A stretch of DNA of 9,537 nt from SZAS-103 sp038323475 (GTDB taxonomy: Bacteria; Pseudomonadota; Gammaproteobacteria; Xanthomonadales; Xanthomonadaceae), in contig JBBQHA010000124.1 in NCBI GenBank assembly GCA_038323475.1, forward strand, positions 1-9,537, written 5' to 3'. How positions within the stretch are numbered: position 1 is the first letter of the stretch; every line of letters starts with the position of its first letter. A program made the translations under genes and the position numbers. The notes beneath the pieces were generated by a model. It worked only from the letters and a program-made list of their open reading frames with translations. It had not been told where the DNA came from and made no database searches. Below, piece by piece: positions 1 to 5,410 of this stretch.

Positions 1-403
1 CGGCGTCCTGCCGCGAGGAGTCGTCGATGATTTCCAGGTGCGCCGGCACGCCGTTGCGCCAGTCTTCCGGGTAGTCCTTGCCGATCGACAGGATCACGTC
101 GCGGTCCTGGTTGCGGATCGCAGCGTCCGCGTCGGCGGGCGGCGGCAGCACGTCGACATTCTGCCCGCCCAGCCACGCGACCAGGTTCGGCGCGTACTGT
201 GCTCCGACCACCGGCAATTCCAGCGGCTTTTCCAGCTGGCTGCTGACGCGGTTCTGCGCCAGCGAACTGATGCCGAGGATCAGTACCGGCATCAGCACCG
301 GGCCGGTCAGCAAGGCGACGCGGATCGTGCGCTTGTCGCGGAACATGTCGCGCAGTTCCTTCACCATCACCGTGATCATGGCGCTGATCGAATGGTTGTT
401 CAT
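1..403 (-). CDS. natB: NatB-type ABC-2 permease, 5' part only
   Basis: This is the N-terminal 134 residues of an ABC-2 family permease; the gene continues past the left edge. Reading starts at the ATG at 403-401, which overlaps the stop of the upstream ATPase gene as ATGA, so the two are translationally coupled. Residues 1-27 are a cytoplasmic head with the pattern typical of NatB-like permeases (VKELRDMFRDKRT). One hydrophobic membrane segment spans about 28-48. From about residue 50 begins an extracytoplasmic domain containing QYAPNLVAWL, which resembles the large exported loop of NatB proteins. NatA/NatB of Bacillus exports sodium, but many proteobacterial homologues have no known substrate, so the function here is inferred from family and gene pairing. 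The frame is open to the edge with no stop. Confidence 0.88.
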   Translation of the reverse strand, partial: MNNHSISAMITVMVKELRDMFRDKRTIRVALLTGPVLMPVLILGISSLAQNRVSSQLEKPLELPVVGAQYAPNLVAWLGGQNVDVLPPPADADAAIRNQDRDVILSIGKDYPEDWRNGVPAHLEIIDDSSRQDA

Positions 404-1146
404 GCGTGCAGTCCTTCGTCGGATCCGATCGCCTTGACGAAGGCGTCTTCTAGGTTGTCCTGGCCGGTTTGCGCGCGCAGTTCGTCGGCGGTTCCCTGCG
501 CGACGACGCGGCCCTTTGCGATCACGACGATGCGATCGCAGAGCGCTGCGACCTCCTGCATGATGTGGCTGGAGAAAATCACGCAGCGCCCTTCCGCCCG
601 CAGGCCGTGCAGGAACTCGCGCAGGCCGCGCGTGGTCATCACGTCGAGCCCGTTCGTCGGTTCGTCGAGGATCACGTTCATCGGATCGTGGACGAGTGCG
701 CGCGCGATCGCGGTCTTGGTGCGCTGGCCCTGCGAGAAACCTTCGGTCGGGCGATCGAGGAAGTCCTCCATGTCCAGCGCCGTCGACAGCAGCGCGATGC
801 GCGCTGCGATCTCGTCTTCGCGCATCTGGTGCAGCCGTCCGAAATAGGCGATGTTCTCGCGCGCGGTCAGCCGCTTGTAGACGCCGCGCGCGTCCGGCAG
901 CACGCCGAGCCGGCGTCGCACCGCCTCGGCGTCGCGGACCGAGTCGAAACCGTCCACGGTCACCGTGCCCGGATCCGGCTGCATCAGCGTGTAGAGCATG
1001 CGCAAGGTCGTGGTCTTGCCCGCGCCGTTCGGTCCGAGCAGGCCGGTGATCTCGCCGTCCTGGGCGACGAAGCTCACGTCGTCCACGGCGACGACCTTGC
1101 CGGCCTTGCTGGCGAATGACTTGTGCAGGTTCTTGGCTTCGATCAT
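400..1146 (-). CDS. natA: NatA-type ABC transporter ATP-binding protein
   Basis: This 248-aa cytoplasmic ATPase is the energy-coupling partner of the permease encoded immediately downstream. Walker A is GPNGAGKTT at about residues 38-46, Walker B with the catalytic glutamate is VILDEP at about 158-163, the D-loop is NGLD (165-168) and the switch histidine is in SSHIMQE (H194). The signature motif is FSQGQRTK (about 137-144) rather than LSGGQ. The usual Q-loop glutamine is absent, with GVLPDARGVY in its place; both are variants familiar in NatA-like proteins. The start ATG at 1146 begins with the expected IEAKNLHKSF strand, but no Shine-Dalgarno is visible because the 43 bases before it form a C-rich repeat on this strand. 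The rhodanese gene lies 43 bp upstream on the same strand and may be cotranscribed. The substrate is not known. Confidence 0.93.
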   Translation of the reverse strand: MIEAKNLHKSFASKAGKVVAVDDVSFVAQDGEITGLLGPNGAGKTTTLRMLYTLMQPDPGTVTVDGFDSVRDAEAVRRRLGVLPDARGVYKRLTARENIAYFGRLHQMREDEIAARIALLSTALDMEDFLDRPTEGFSQGQRTKTAIARALVHDPMNVILDEPTNGLDVMTTRGLREFLHGLRAEGRCVIFSSHIMQEVAALCDRIVVIAKGRVVAQGTADELRAQTGQDNLEDAFVKAIGSDEGLHA

Positions 1147-1188
1147 GGGGAAGAGCCGGGAATGGGGGGGGAGTAGAGAATCGGGAAA
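1144..1188. repeat. G-rich GGGAA-type intergenic repeat, copy 1
   Basis: The plus strand carries runs such as CCGGGAATGGGGGGGGAG and AATCGGGAAAG between the rhodanese stop and the natA start. A similar but not identical G-rich block lies at 1921-1957. From general familiarity, low-complexity GGGAATNGGGAA-like blocks are common between genes in Xanthomonadaceae. This copy occupies the place where a natA ribosome binding site would be expected. Confidence 0.55.
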
Positions 1189-1189
1189 G

Positions 1190-1543
1190 CTAAGCGTGCG
1201 CTTGTGCCGCGCCCTCGGTCGGCAGCTTCGCGGCGATCCAGCCGGTGATGCCCGCCGACAACACGCGCACGTTGGCGTAACCCATGGCCTTCGCGCGCCG
1301 CGCCGCGTTCGGCGCCTTGCGGCACATCGGGTTGGAGCAATAGAACACGAGGGCGGCCTGCTTGTCCGGCGGCAGGTCCGCTTCGGTCCAGGTCAGCGGG
1401 TCGAACAGCCGTGCGCCGGGAACGTGCGTCTTTTCCCAGCTCTGGCGCGAATTCACATCGATGACCGTCACCTGCCGAGCCAGCACCAGCCGGTGCAGTT
1501 CGGCCGGGGAAACGGACTTGAGCCCCATCAGGAAGGCGAACAT
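1190..1543 (-). CDS. single-domain rhodanese-like protein
   Basis: This 117-aa protein has one rhodanese domain, a fold that carries persulfide sulfur on an active-site cysteine. The domain spans about residues 10-110: an N-terminal SPAELHRLV helix, VTVIDVNSRQSWEKTHVPGA (the CH2A-like region), then the active-site loop CSNPMCR, which gives Cys69 with Arg75 in the CX5R spacing. A second cysteine, Cys74, lies in the same loop. The C-terminal SAGITGWIAA is the usual closing motif. The frame is open further upstream, but the ATG at 1543 is chosen because GGAG lies 7 bases before it and the homologous fold starts there. There is no signal peptide, so it is probably cytosolic. It starts 16 bp after the small membrane protein and is followed by natA. 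The sulfur acceptor is unknown. Confidence 0.88.
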   Translation of the reverse strand: MFAFLMGLKSVSPAELHRLVLARQVTVIDVNSRQSWEKTHVPGARLFDPLTWTEADLPPDKQAALVFYCSNPMCRKAPNAARRAKAMGYANVRVLSAGITGWIAAKLPTEGAAQAHA

Positions 1544-1559
1544 GCGCTGACTCCGTCGA

Positions 1560-1904
1560 TCAGGCGAGCGTGCAGGTCGTGCGCGGTTTTCCATCGCGCA
1601 GGAACAGGACGGTCCACGCGCCCAGCCCCAGCACGGGAATGAGCGAACCGGTGTGGCCTGGCTCGCGCAACAACGCGAGCAAACCCGCCAGTACGAACGC
1701 GGAAGCCAGGATCCATGCCGGCAACGAAGGCCTGGCCGGCATCCCGCGCAGTCGCGCCGCCCACGCATCGGCGAGCAGCAGGCACGACGCCAGCAGCGCG
1801 GTCCCCGCCAGGTCGGACCATGCGGCCTGCGCGGATTGCCCCGCGACGATGCCGGCTGCGAGCACGAGGCTCGGTCCGATGCCGCGCCAGATGGGTCGGG
1901 TCAT
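1560..1904 (-). CDS. small 4-TM membrane protein of unknown function
   Basis: I do not recognise a family. The protein is 114 aa and almost entirely hydrophobic, with likely membrane helices at about residues 9-25, 33-50, 63-80 and 86-103. Short basic loops separate them, notably AARLRGMPARPS between helices 2 and 3. A short tail, DGKPRTTCTLA, ends the protein. The ATG at 1904 is preceded by AGGAG with a 6-base spacer, which decides this start over an ATG 51 bases upstream that would add a repeat-encoded leader rich in P, R and F. The gene is probably first in a run with the rhodanese and natAB. A membrane protein beside a rhodanese could be a partner in sulfur handling, but nothing in the sequence proves it. 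Confidence 0.78.
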   Translation of the reverse strand: MTRPIWRGIGPSLVLAAGIVAGQSAQAAWSDLAGTALLASCLLLADAWAARLRGMPARPSLPAWILASAFVLAGLLALLREPGHTGSLIPVLGLGAWTVLFLRDGKPRTTCTLA

Positions 1905-1920
1905 GTCGGTCTCCTGTGAG

Positions 1921-1957
1921 AAGCGGGAACGGGGAGCGGGGAACGGGAACGGCAAGC
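1921..1957. repeat. G-rich GGGAA-type intergenic repeat, copy 2
   Basis: The plus strand reads as repeated CGGGAACGG / CGGGGAACGG units just upstream of the small membrane protein gene. It resembles the block at 1144-1188. The rest of the 157-bp gap up to the hydrolase stop at 2062 shows no gene, no convincing intrinsic terminator and no clear promoter. Confidence 0.5.
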
Positions 1958-2061
1958 GAACGACGCGGCATGAGCGTAAGAATTTTCGAGCTGCGGGAAT
2001 GCGTCCTGGAACCGGTCGGTTGGTCGGACACGGCCCTCAGCGTTGCCCGATCCCCGACGCA

Positions 2062-3552
2062 TCACGGCTCCCACCCGCTGTAACTCGTGAATGGCGGCGC
2101 GTACGGCAACTTGTCCAGGCAATGTGCGTCCAGCGATTTCGCGTCGGCGGTATCGAGGAAGCGCGCCATCAGCTTCGGCATGCAGCCGACCGGGATCACG
2201 TTGTGGCCCTGCCCGCGCAGGATCAGCAGGCGGCCGTGGCTGAGGTTCTTCACGACCTGTTCGCCGTAGCGCGGCGGCGTGACCGGATCGAAATCGCCTT
2301 CGAGCACGAGGATTGGCAGGTCGCTCTTGAGTGGATCGTGGAAATCGGCTGGGCGCTGGCCATGCGGCCACACCGCGCATTGCGTGCGCAGGCTGTCGAT
2401 CATTTCGTTGCCGAGCACACTGTCGGCGTATGCGGGATCGGCCTTGAGTCCGTCCGCATCCTCGCTGCAGATCACCGACAGCTGCATGCCCGCGGTCATC
2501 GTTTCGCCGAGGTTGCCGCTGACGAGTTTCGCCTGCGCCATCAGCGGCTCGTAGCGTCCCTTCGTCGCCTCGGACAAGGTCAGCGGCAACGAGGCGGCCA
2601 GGATCGGCAGGTACGCGTACATCCGCGCGACCAGGGCGAGGTGTCCGCGGGTCAGGGTTTCCTGCTTCGCCTCGCCGGTCATCGGATCGCGGTAGTTCAC
2701 CAGCACCGGCTTCAGCTGGAGCTGCGCGAGCAGGGCGGTGAGGTTCGCGCGCGGATCGCCCATCCGCTCGGCGCAGTGCGGCGTCTTGGCGCACAGCTTG
2801 AAACCCATCGCGAGCGCGTCGTCGAGGTTGCGCGCGAAATCGTTGCCCAGGATCAGCTCGTTCGGGGCGACGCTGTCGAGCACGACCGCGCGGGTATGGC
2901 TCGGGAAGCGGCGCGCGTAGTGCTGGGCGACACGGGTTCCGTAGGAAACGCCGACCAGGTCGATCTGCTCCGCGCCGATCGCCGCACGCACCGCATCGAG
3001 GTCGCGGATCGCTTCGCTGGTCGTGTAGAAGCGCAAGTCGGCCTTCGCCGACAAGGTGTCGCGGCAGTGTTCGGTGAAACGGCGCACCGCTTCCTGGCTG
3101 TTGGCCGCGGCCTGCTGCTCGACGCTGCTCTTGCCGCCTTCCTTGTCCTCGCAGGCGAGCGGGTTGGAAGCGCCGGTGCCGCGCTGGTCGACGAGCACCA
3201 CGCTGCGCTTCTTCACCGTTTCGGCGAACGCCGGAGCGATGTCGGGATACGTATTCAGCGCCGACTGGCCGGGGCCACCGGCGAGCATGAACACCGGATC
3301 GGTCGCGCCGTCGTTGCGCGCGGGAATCCACGCGATCGCGAGCTGGATCTTGCGACCCTCCGGATGCGCGTAGTCCTCCGGCACCGTGAAGCGCGTGCAC
3401 TGCGCTTCGACGGTCGCGGTGGCGAGTTTCGGCGCCAGCGTGCACGGTTGGAAATCCAGCGTGCCGAGCTTGCGCGCCTGCGCCGGGACGCACAGCAGCA
3501 GCGCCGCGGCGAGTGCGCCGCCAGCGAGTGCGCGTAAAGGTTGGACGGTCAT
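2062..3552 (-). CDS. exported TAP-family alpha/beta hydrolase (probable peptidase)
   Basis: This 496-aa serine hydrolase resembles Streptomyces tripeptidyl aminopeptidase and proline iminopeptidase relatives, which remove N-terminal residues from peptides. A signal peptide covers residues 1-26 (basic start, hydrophobic GGALAAALLL core, AQA cleavage site), so it should act in the periplasm or outside. The oxyanion region is AGGPGQSA (91-98). VDQRGTGASNPLAC follows at 121-134. The nucleophile elbow is GVSYGTR with Ser203, the acid is Asp422 in GDFDPVTPP, and the base is His450 in GQGHN, so the triad is complete. The mature part has ten cysteines, an even number that fits disulfide bonding after export. 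The ATG overlaps the repressor stop as ATGA, with GAGGAG six bases before it. Substrate specificity cannot be read from the sequence; an esterase is the alternative. Confidence 0.92.
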   Translation of the reverse strand: MTVQPLRALAGGALAAALLLCVPAQARKLGTLDFQPCTLAPKLATATVEAQCTRFTVPEDYAHPEGRKIQLAIAWIPARNDGATDPVFMLAGGPGQSALNTYPDIAPAFAETVKKRSVVLVDQRGTGASNPLACEDKEGGKSSVEQQAAANSQEAVRRFTEHCRDTLSAKADLRFYTTSEAIRDLDAVRAAIGAEQIDLVGVSYGTRVAQHYARRFPSHTRAVVLDSVAPNELILGNDFARNLDDALAMGFKLCAKTPHCAERMGDPRANLTALLAQLQLKPVLVNYRDPMTGEAKQETLTRGHLALVARMYAYLPILAASLPLTLSEATKGRYEPLMAQAKLVSGNLGETMTAGMQLSVICSEDADGLKADPAYADSVLGNEMIDSLRTQCAVWPHGQRPADFHDPLKSDLPILVLEGDFDPVTPPRYGEQVVKNLSHGRLLILRGQGHNVIPVGCMPKLMARFLDTADAKSLDAHCLDKLPYAPPFTSYSGWEP

Positions 3553-3749
3553 GCCGACTCCTCGGGCAGGAAGATGGTTTCGATGCGCTTGCCGAACATG
3601 CGCGCGATCTTGAACGCCAGCGGCAGGCTTGGATCGTACTTGCCCGTCTCGATCGCGTTGACGGTCTGCCGCGACACGTCGAGCAATTCGGCCAGCTGCG
3701 CCTGCGACCAGCGCTGGACTTCGCGGAGTTCGCGCACGCGGTTGTTCAT
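3549..3749 (-). CDS. small XRE/Cro-CI-type HTH transcriptional regulator
   Basis: This 66-aa protein is almost nothing but a helix-turn-helix domain. The recognition region is WSQAQLAELLDVSRQTVNAIE at about residues 14-34, followed by KYDPSLPLAFKIARMFGKRIETIF, which is standard for compact Cro-like regulators. The acidic end is LPEESA. Such proteins bind palindromic operators as dimers and often repress their own operon. The gene sits between a 4-TM protein and an exported hydrolase with ATGA overlaps at both ends, so it is coupled to both. The bases encoding its EES end double as the GAGGAG ribosome binding site of the hydrolase. The ATG at 3749 is chosen because the HTH starts there; a much longer in-frame extension upstream is only the off-frame shadow of the membrane protein gene. 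The likely targets are the two palindromes near 4166 and 4212. Confidence 0.9.
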   Translation of the reverse strand: MNNRVRELREVQRWSQAQLAELLDVSRQTVNAIETGKYDPSLPLAFKIARMFGKRIETIFLPEESA

Positions 3750-4153
3750 CCGCAATCCGCGCCGCCGTAGCGCCGGCCGAGCACGATGTGGGACACGCCG
3801 TAAATCAGCGACAGCGCGGGGAACACCCAGATCAGGACGTCGCCCTCGATCCGGATCACGCCCGCGGCCGCGAGGAATCCGCCGGCGAGGCTCGCCGCGG
3901 CGACGACGCCGGTCGCAAAGCCGAGCGCCATCATGTGCAGCCGCTGCTGCAGCTCGTCGCTGGCCATGACGCGCCTCGCGATCAGCCAGACCAGGGCGAT
4001 CACCGGGACCGTCGGCGCGAGCGCGAGTGCGACCTTCAGCGGGAGATTCGCGGTGCCGCGCACATGCGGCCACTCGAGCAGCATGAGGGCGACGTAGGCC
4101 GTCATCAGGATCCACATGTGCCGCCGGTACTGCTTCTCGGTGTAGCGCGCCAT
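3746..4153 (-). CDS. 4-TM membrane protein, first gene of XRE-hydrolase operon
   Basis: This 135-aa integral membrane protein has no firm family assignment. A basic amphipathic start (ARYTEKQYRRH) is followed by likely helices at about residues 12-28, 40-61, 74-99 and 105-126. The loop between helices 2 and 3, MASDELQQRLHM (63-74), is polar and charged, and similar D/E-rich cytoplasmic loops occur in small membrane proteins encoded beside XRE regulators. Start choice: the ATG at 4153 has AGGA eight bases upstream, whereas the TTG 18 bases further out lies inside the operator palindrome and is unlikely. Its stop overlaps the regulator start as ATGA. Its position suggests it may work with, or respond to the same signal as, the regulator; this is inference. 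Confidence 0.83.
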   Translation of the reverse strand: MARYTEKQYRRHMWILMTAYVALMLLEWPHVRGTANLPLKVALALAPTVPVIALVWLIARRVMASDELQQRLHMMALGFATGVVAAASLAGGFLAAAGVIRIEGDVLIWVFPALSLIYGVSHIVLGRRYGGADCG

Positions 4154-4165
4154 CGCCGGTTCCTG

Positions 4166-4183
4166 TGTCAAGCAACCTTGACA
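4166..4183. promoter_or_regulatory. palindromic operator O1 (TGTCAAG-N4-CTTGACA)
   Basis: This is a perfect 7-bp inverted repeat with a 4-bp spacer (CAAC). It lies 12 bp before the membrane protein start and covers the predicted transcription start of the XRE operon. A bound dimer here would block initiation. The same half-sites recur 46 bp away in O2. It is assigned to the XRE regulator by position and symmetry. Confidence 0.75.
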
Positions 4184-4188
4184 AGGCC

Positions 4189-4217
4189 AGTCTGAGGCGA
4201 CTTTCGCGCGGTGTCAA
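4189..4217 (-). promoter_or_regulatory. predicted sigma70 promoter of the XRE operon
   Basis: On the minus strand a perfect -35 box TTGACA (4217-4212), supplied by half of operator O2, is followed after 17 bp by CAGACT (4194-4189), a weak -10 matching TATAAT at three positions. Transcription would begin near 4182, inside O1. The strong -35 and the optimal spacing support it; the weak -10 lowers certainty. Confidence 0.5.
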
Positions 4218-4229
4218 GCACCCTTGACA
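4212..4229. promoter_or_regulatory. palindromic operator O2 (TGTCAAG-N4-CTTGACA)
   Basis: This second perfect palindrome has the same 7-bp arms as O1 and the spacer CACC. Its promoter-proximal arm contains the TTGACA -35 box, so binding would occlude RNA polymerase. The centre-to-centre distance to O1 is 46 bp. Confidence 0.75.
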
Positions 4230-4320
4230 TGTGCCGTCGTCGGGGGCGCAGCGAGCGATCCGCCTCGTCTGTGCGCATGCGAAGTGCATGCAGATCCTCC
4301 GCCACGCGCATCCCTGCGCG

Positions 4321-4526
4321 CTCAGGGTGGGCGGTCCCTGTCATCCCGAATGCAATGAGGGATCTGTCGCGTCGTCGTCTCGCGAGCCGCGAAAGACCCT
4401 TCGACATGCGGATCCCTGCGCTGCTCAGGGTGGGCGGTCCTTGTCATCCCGAATGCAATGAGGGATCTGTCGCGTCGTCGTCTCGCGAGCCGCGAAAGAC
4501 CCTTCGACATGCACATCCCTGCGCTG
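4321..4526. repeat. two tandem 103-bp intergenic repeat units, with partial flanking copies
   Basis: Unit A (4321-4423) and unit B (4424-4526) are aligned without gaps and differ at only three positions by eye. A shortened relative of the unit end precedes A (about 4304-4320), and the next unit start (CTCAGGGTG) follows B at 4527. Each unit contains GTCATCCCGAATG with GGGAT shortly after, and CCCTG-N7-CAGGG around the junction. The outer motifs GTCATCCCGA and TCAGGGTGAC are imperfect inverted ends. Elements with such GTCATCC...GGGATCT...AGGGTGAC signatures are scattered through many proteobacterial genomes. Confidence 0.88.
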
Positions 4527-4533
4527 CTCAGGG
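4517..4533. terminator. short hairpin downstream of the reductase gene
   Basis: CCCTG and CAGGG are separated by seven bases, 31 bp past the reductase stop in its direction of transcription. The stem is only 5 bp and no T-run follows, so this is a possible transcript-end or stabilising structure rather than a proven intrinsic terminator. The same hairpin occurs at the A/B repeat junction. Confidence 0.25.
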
Positions 4534-4564
4534 TGACGACATCCTGTCCGAGTTCCTGCGGAAC

Positions 4565-5314
4565 TCACTTGCTGCTGACGTATTTCTCGCGCCGGATCGC
4601 CGGCACCGGCAGGCCGTAGCCCTTGAGCGCTTCGAAGCAGGTATCGACCATCAGCGGGTTGCCGCAGAGGTAGGCGATGTCGGTCGCCGGGTCCGGCGCG
4701 AATTCGGCCAGCGCCTCCTGCACATAACCCTTGCGCACGTCGGCATGCGGGTCGGCCGGAAGTTCGCGCGAGAAGCACGGCACGAAGCGGAAACCCGGAT
4801 GCGCCGCCGCGAAGGCGTAGAAATCCTCGGCGTAGATCAGCTCCTCGGGCCTGCGCGCGCCGAACAACAGCACGACCTCGATGCCGCGCCCGGCCATCAG
4901 CTTTTCGATCGACGACAACATCGCGCGGTACGGGGTGACGCCGGTGCCGGTACCGATCAGCAGGTAGCGCTTGTTGGTGTCGGCGGGCATCAGGCAGAAC
5001 CGGCCGTAGGGGCCGCTCGCATCGATCTGGCCGCCTTCATCCAGCGACTCGAACAGTTTCGTCGCCGCGCCGCCAGCCACGTAACTCACCGCGATCTCGA
5101 CGGTTTCGCCGGCGCCGAGGGCGTGGTCGTGGATCGTCGCGAGCGAATAGCTGCGCTTGGTCGCGGCGCCATCCTCGTAGTGGAAATGCACCTGCACGAA
5201 CTGGCCCGGGATGAAGTCCAGCGGCAGCCCGTCGTCGCGCGTGAACACGAGATGGCGCACGGTCGGAGCGAGCATGCGGCTCGATACCAGTTTCAATGGG
5301 AAATGGACGGCCAC
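4565..5314 (-). CDS. fpr: ferredoxin--NADP reductase
   Basis: This 249-aa soluble FAD enzyme moves electrons between NADPH and ferredoxin or flavodoxin. The N-terminal FAD-binding barrel includes PGQFVQVHF (36-44) and the flavin motif RSYS (54-57). GPYGRFCL (101-108) leads into the NADP domain, with the dinucleotide motif GTGTGVTPYRAM (121-132), LLFGARRPEELIY (149-161) and the CGNP motif (217-220). The protein ends in REKYVSSK, and a C-terminal extension near the flavin is typical of bacterial subclass FNRs. The start is GTG at 5314 with GAGG four bases before it; a nearby ATG is out of frame. It stands alone on the minus strand, divergent from yadG. A role in redox supply or oxidative defence is known for the family. 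The exact partner protein is not shown. Confidence 0.9.
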   Translation of the reverse strand: MAVHFPLKLVSSRMLAPTVRHLVFTRDDGLPLDFIPGQFVQVHFHYEDGAATKRSYSLATIHDHALGAGETVEIAVSYVAGGAATKLFESLDEGGQIDASGPYGRFCLMPADTNKRYLLIGTGTGVTPYRAMLSSIEKLMAGRGIEVVLLFGARRPEELIYAEDFYAFAAAHPGFRFVPCFSRELPADPHADVRKGYVQEALAEFAPDPATDIAYLCGNPLMVDTCFEALKGYGLPVPAIRREKYVSSK

Positions 5315-5358
5315 GTAACCTCGGCATGACGGGGCCGCGGTGGGCGCGGCCGGCCCGA

Positions 5359-5364
5359 TATACT
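5359..5364 (+). promoter_or_regulatory. possible -10 box for yadGH
   Basis: TATACT lies 47 bp before the yadG start in the 96-bp divergent gap and is the only AT-rich spot there. No good -35 is found 16-18 bp upstream, so this is tentative. The overlapping TAGTAT on the other strand could serve the reductase gene. Confidence 0.35.
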
Positions 5365-5410
5365 AACGGCCTTGCGCGGTCTTTGCTTCGTCCGCGCGCT
5401 CTGGACGCCC

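Larger units (their letters stand above)
4230..4564. other. gene-free interval between XRE operon and ferredoxin reductase
   Basis: This 335-base stretch has no credible gene. Short open frames on both strands encode the same repeat-derived peptides (for example RSLIAFGMT and SRLARRRRDRS) and are artefacts. About two thirds of it is the 103-bp tandem repeat; the left 75 bases are unique sequence next to operator O2. No strong intrinsic terminator for the reductase gene is visible apart from the short repeat-borne hairpin. Confidence 0.7.

Noticed and set aside
1570..3537. 655-codon open frame on the plus strand
   Set aside because: It lies antisense to the clear alpha/beta hydrolase and the rhodanese/membrane protein genes, and its product is Arg/His/Gln/Ala-rich with no domain, typical of a high-GC antisense shadow.
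4154..4171. TTG start extending the 4-TM protein by six residues
   Set aside because: It falls inside operator O1 and upstream of the AGGA ribosome binding site that serves the ATG at 4153.
4321..4526. Possible CRISPR array
   Set aside because: The unit is 103 bp, directly tandem without unique spacers, and no cas genes are present.
4168..4778. Several short frames sharing peptides such as RSLIAFGMT
   Set aside because: They arise from the 103-bp repeat copies in different frames, lack ribosome binding sites and have no domain content.
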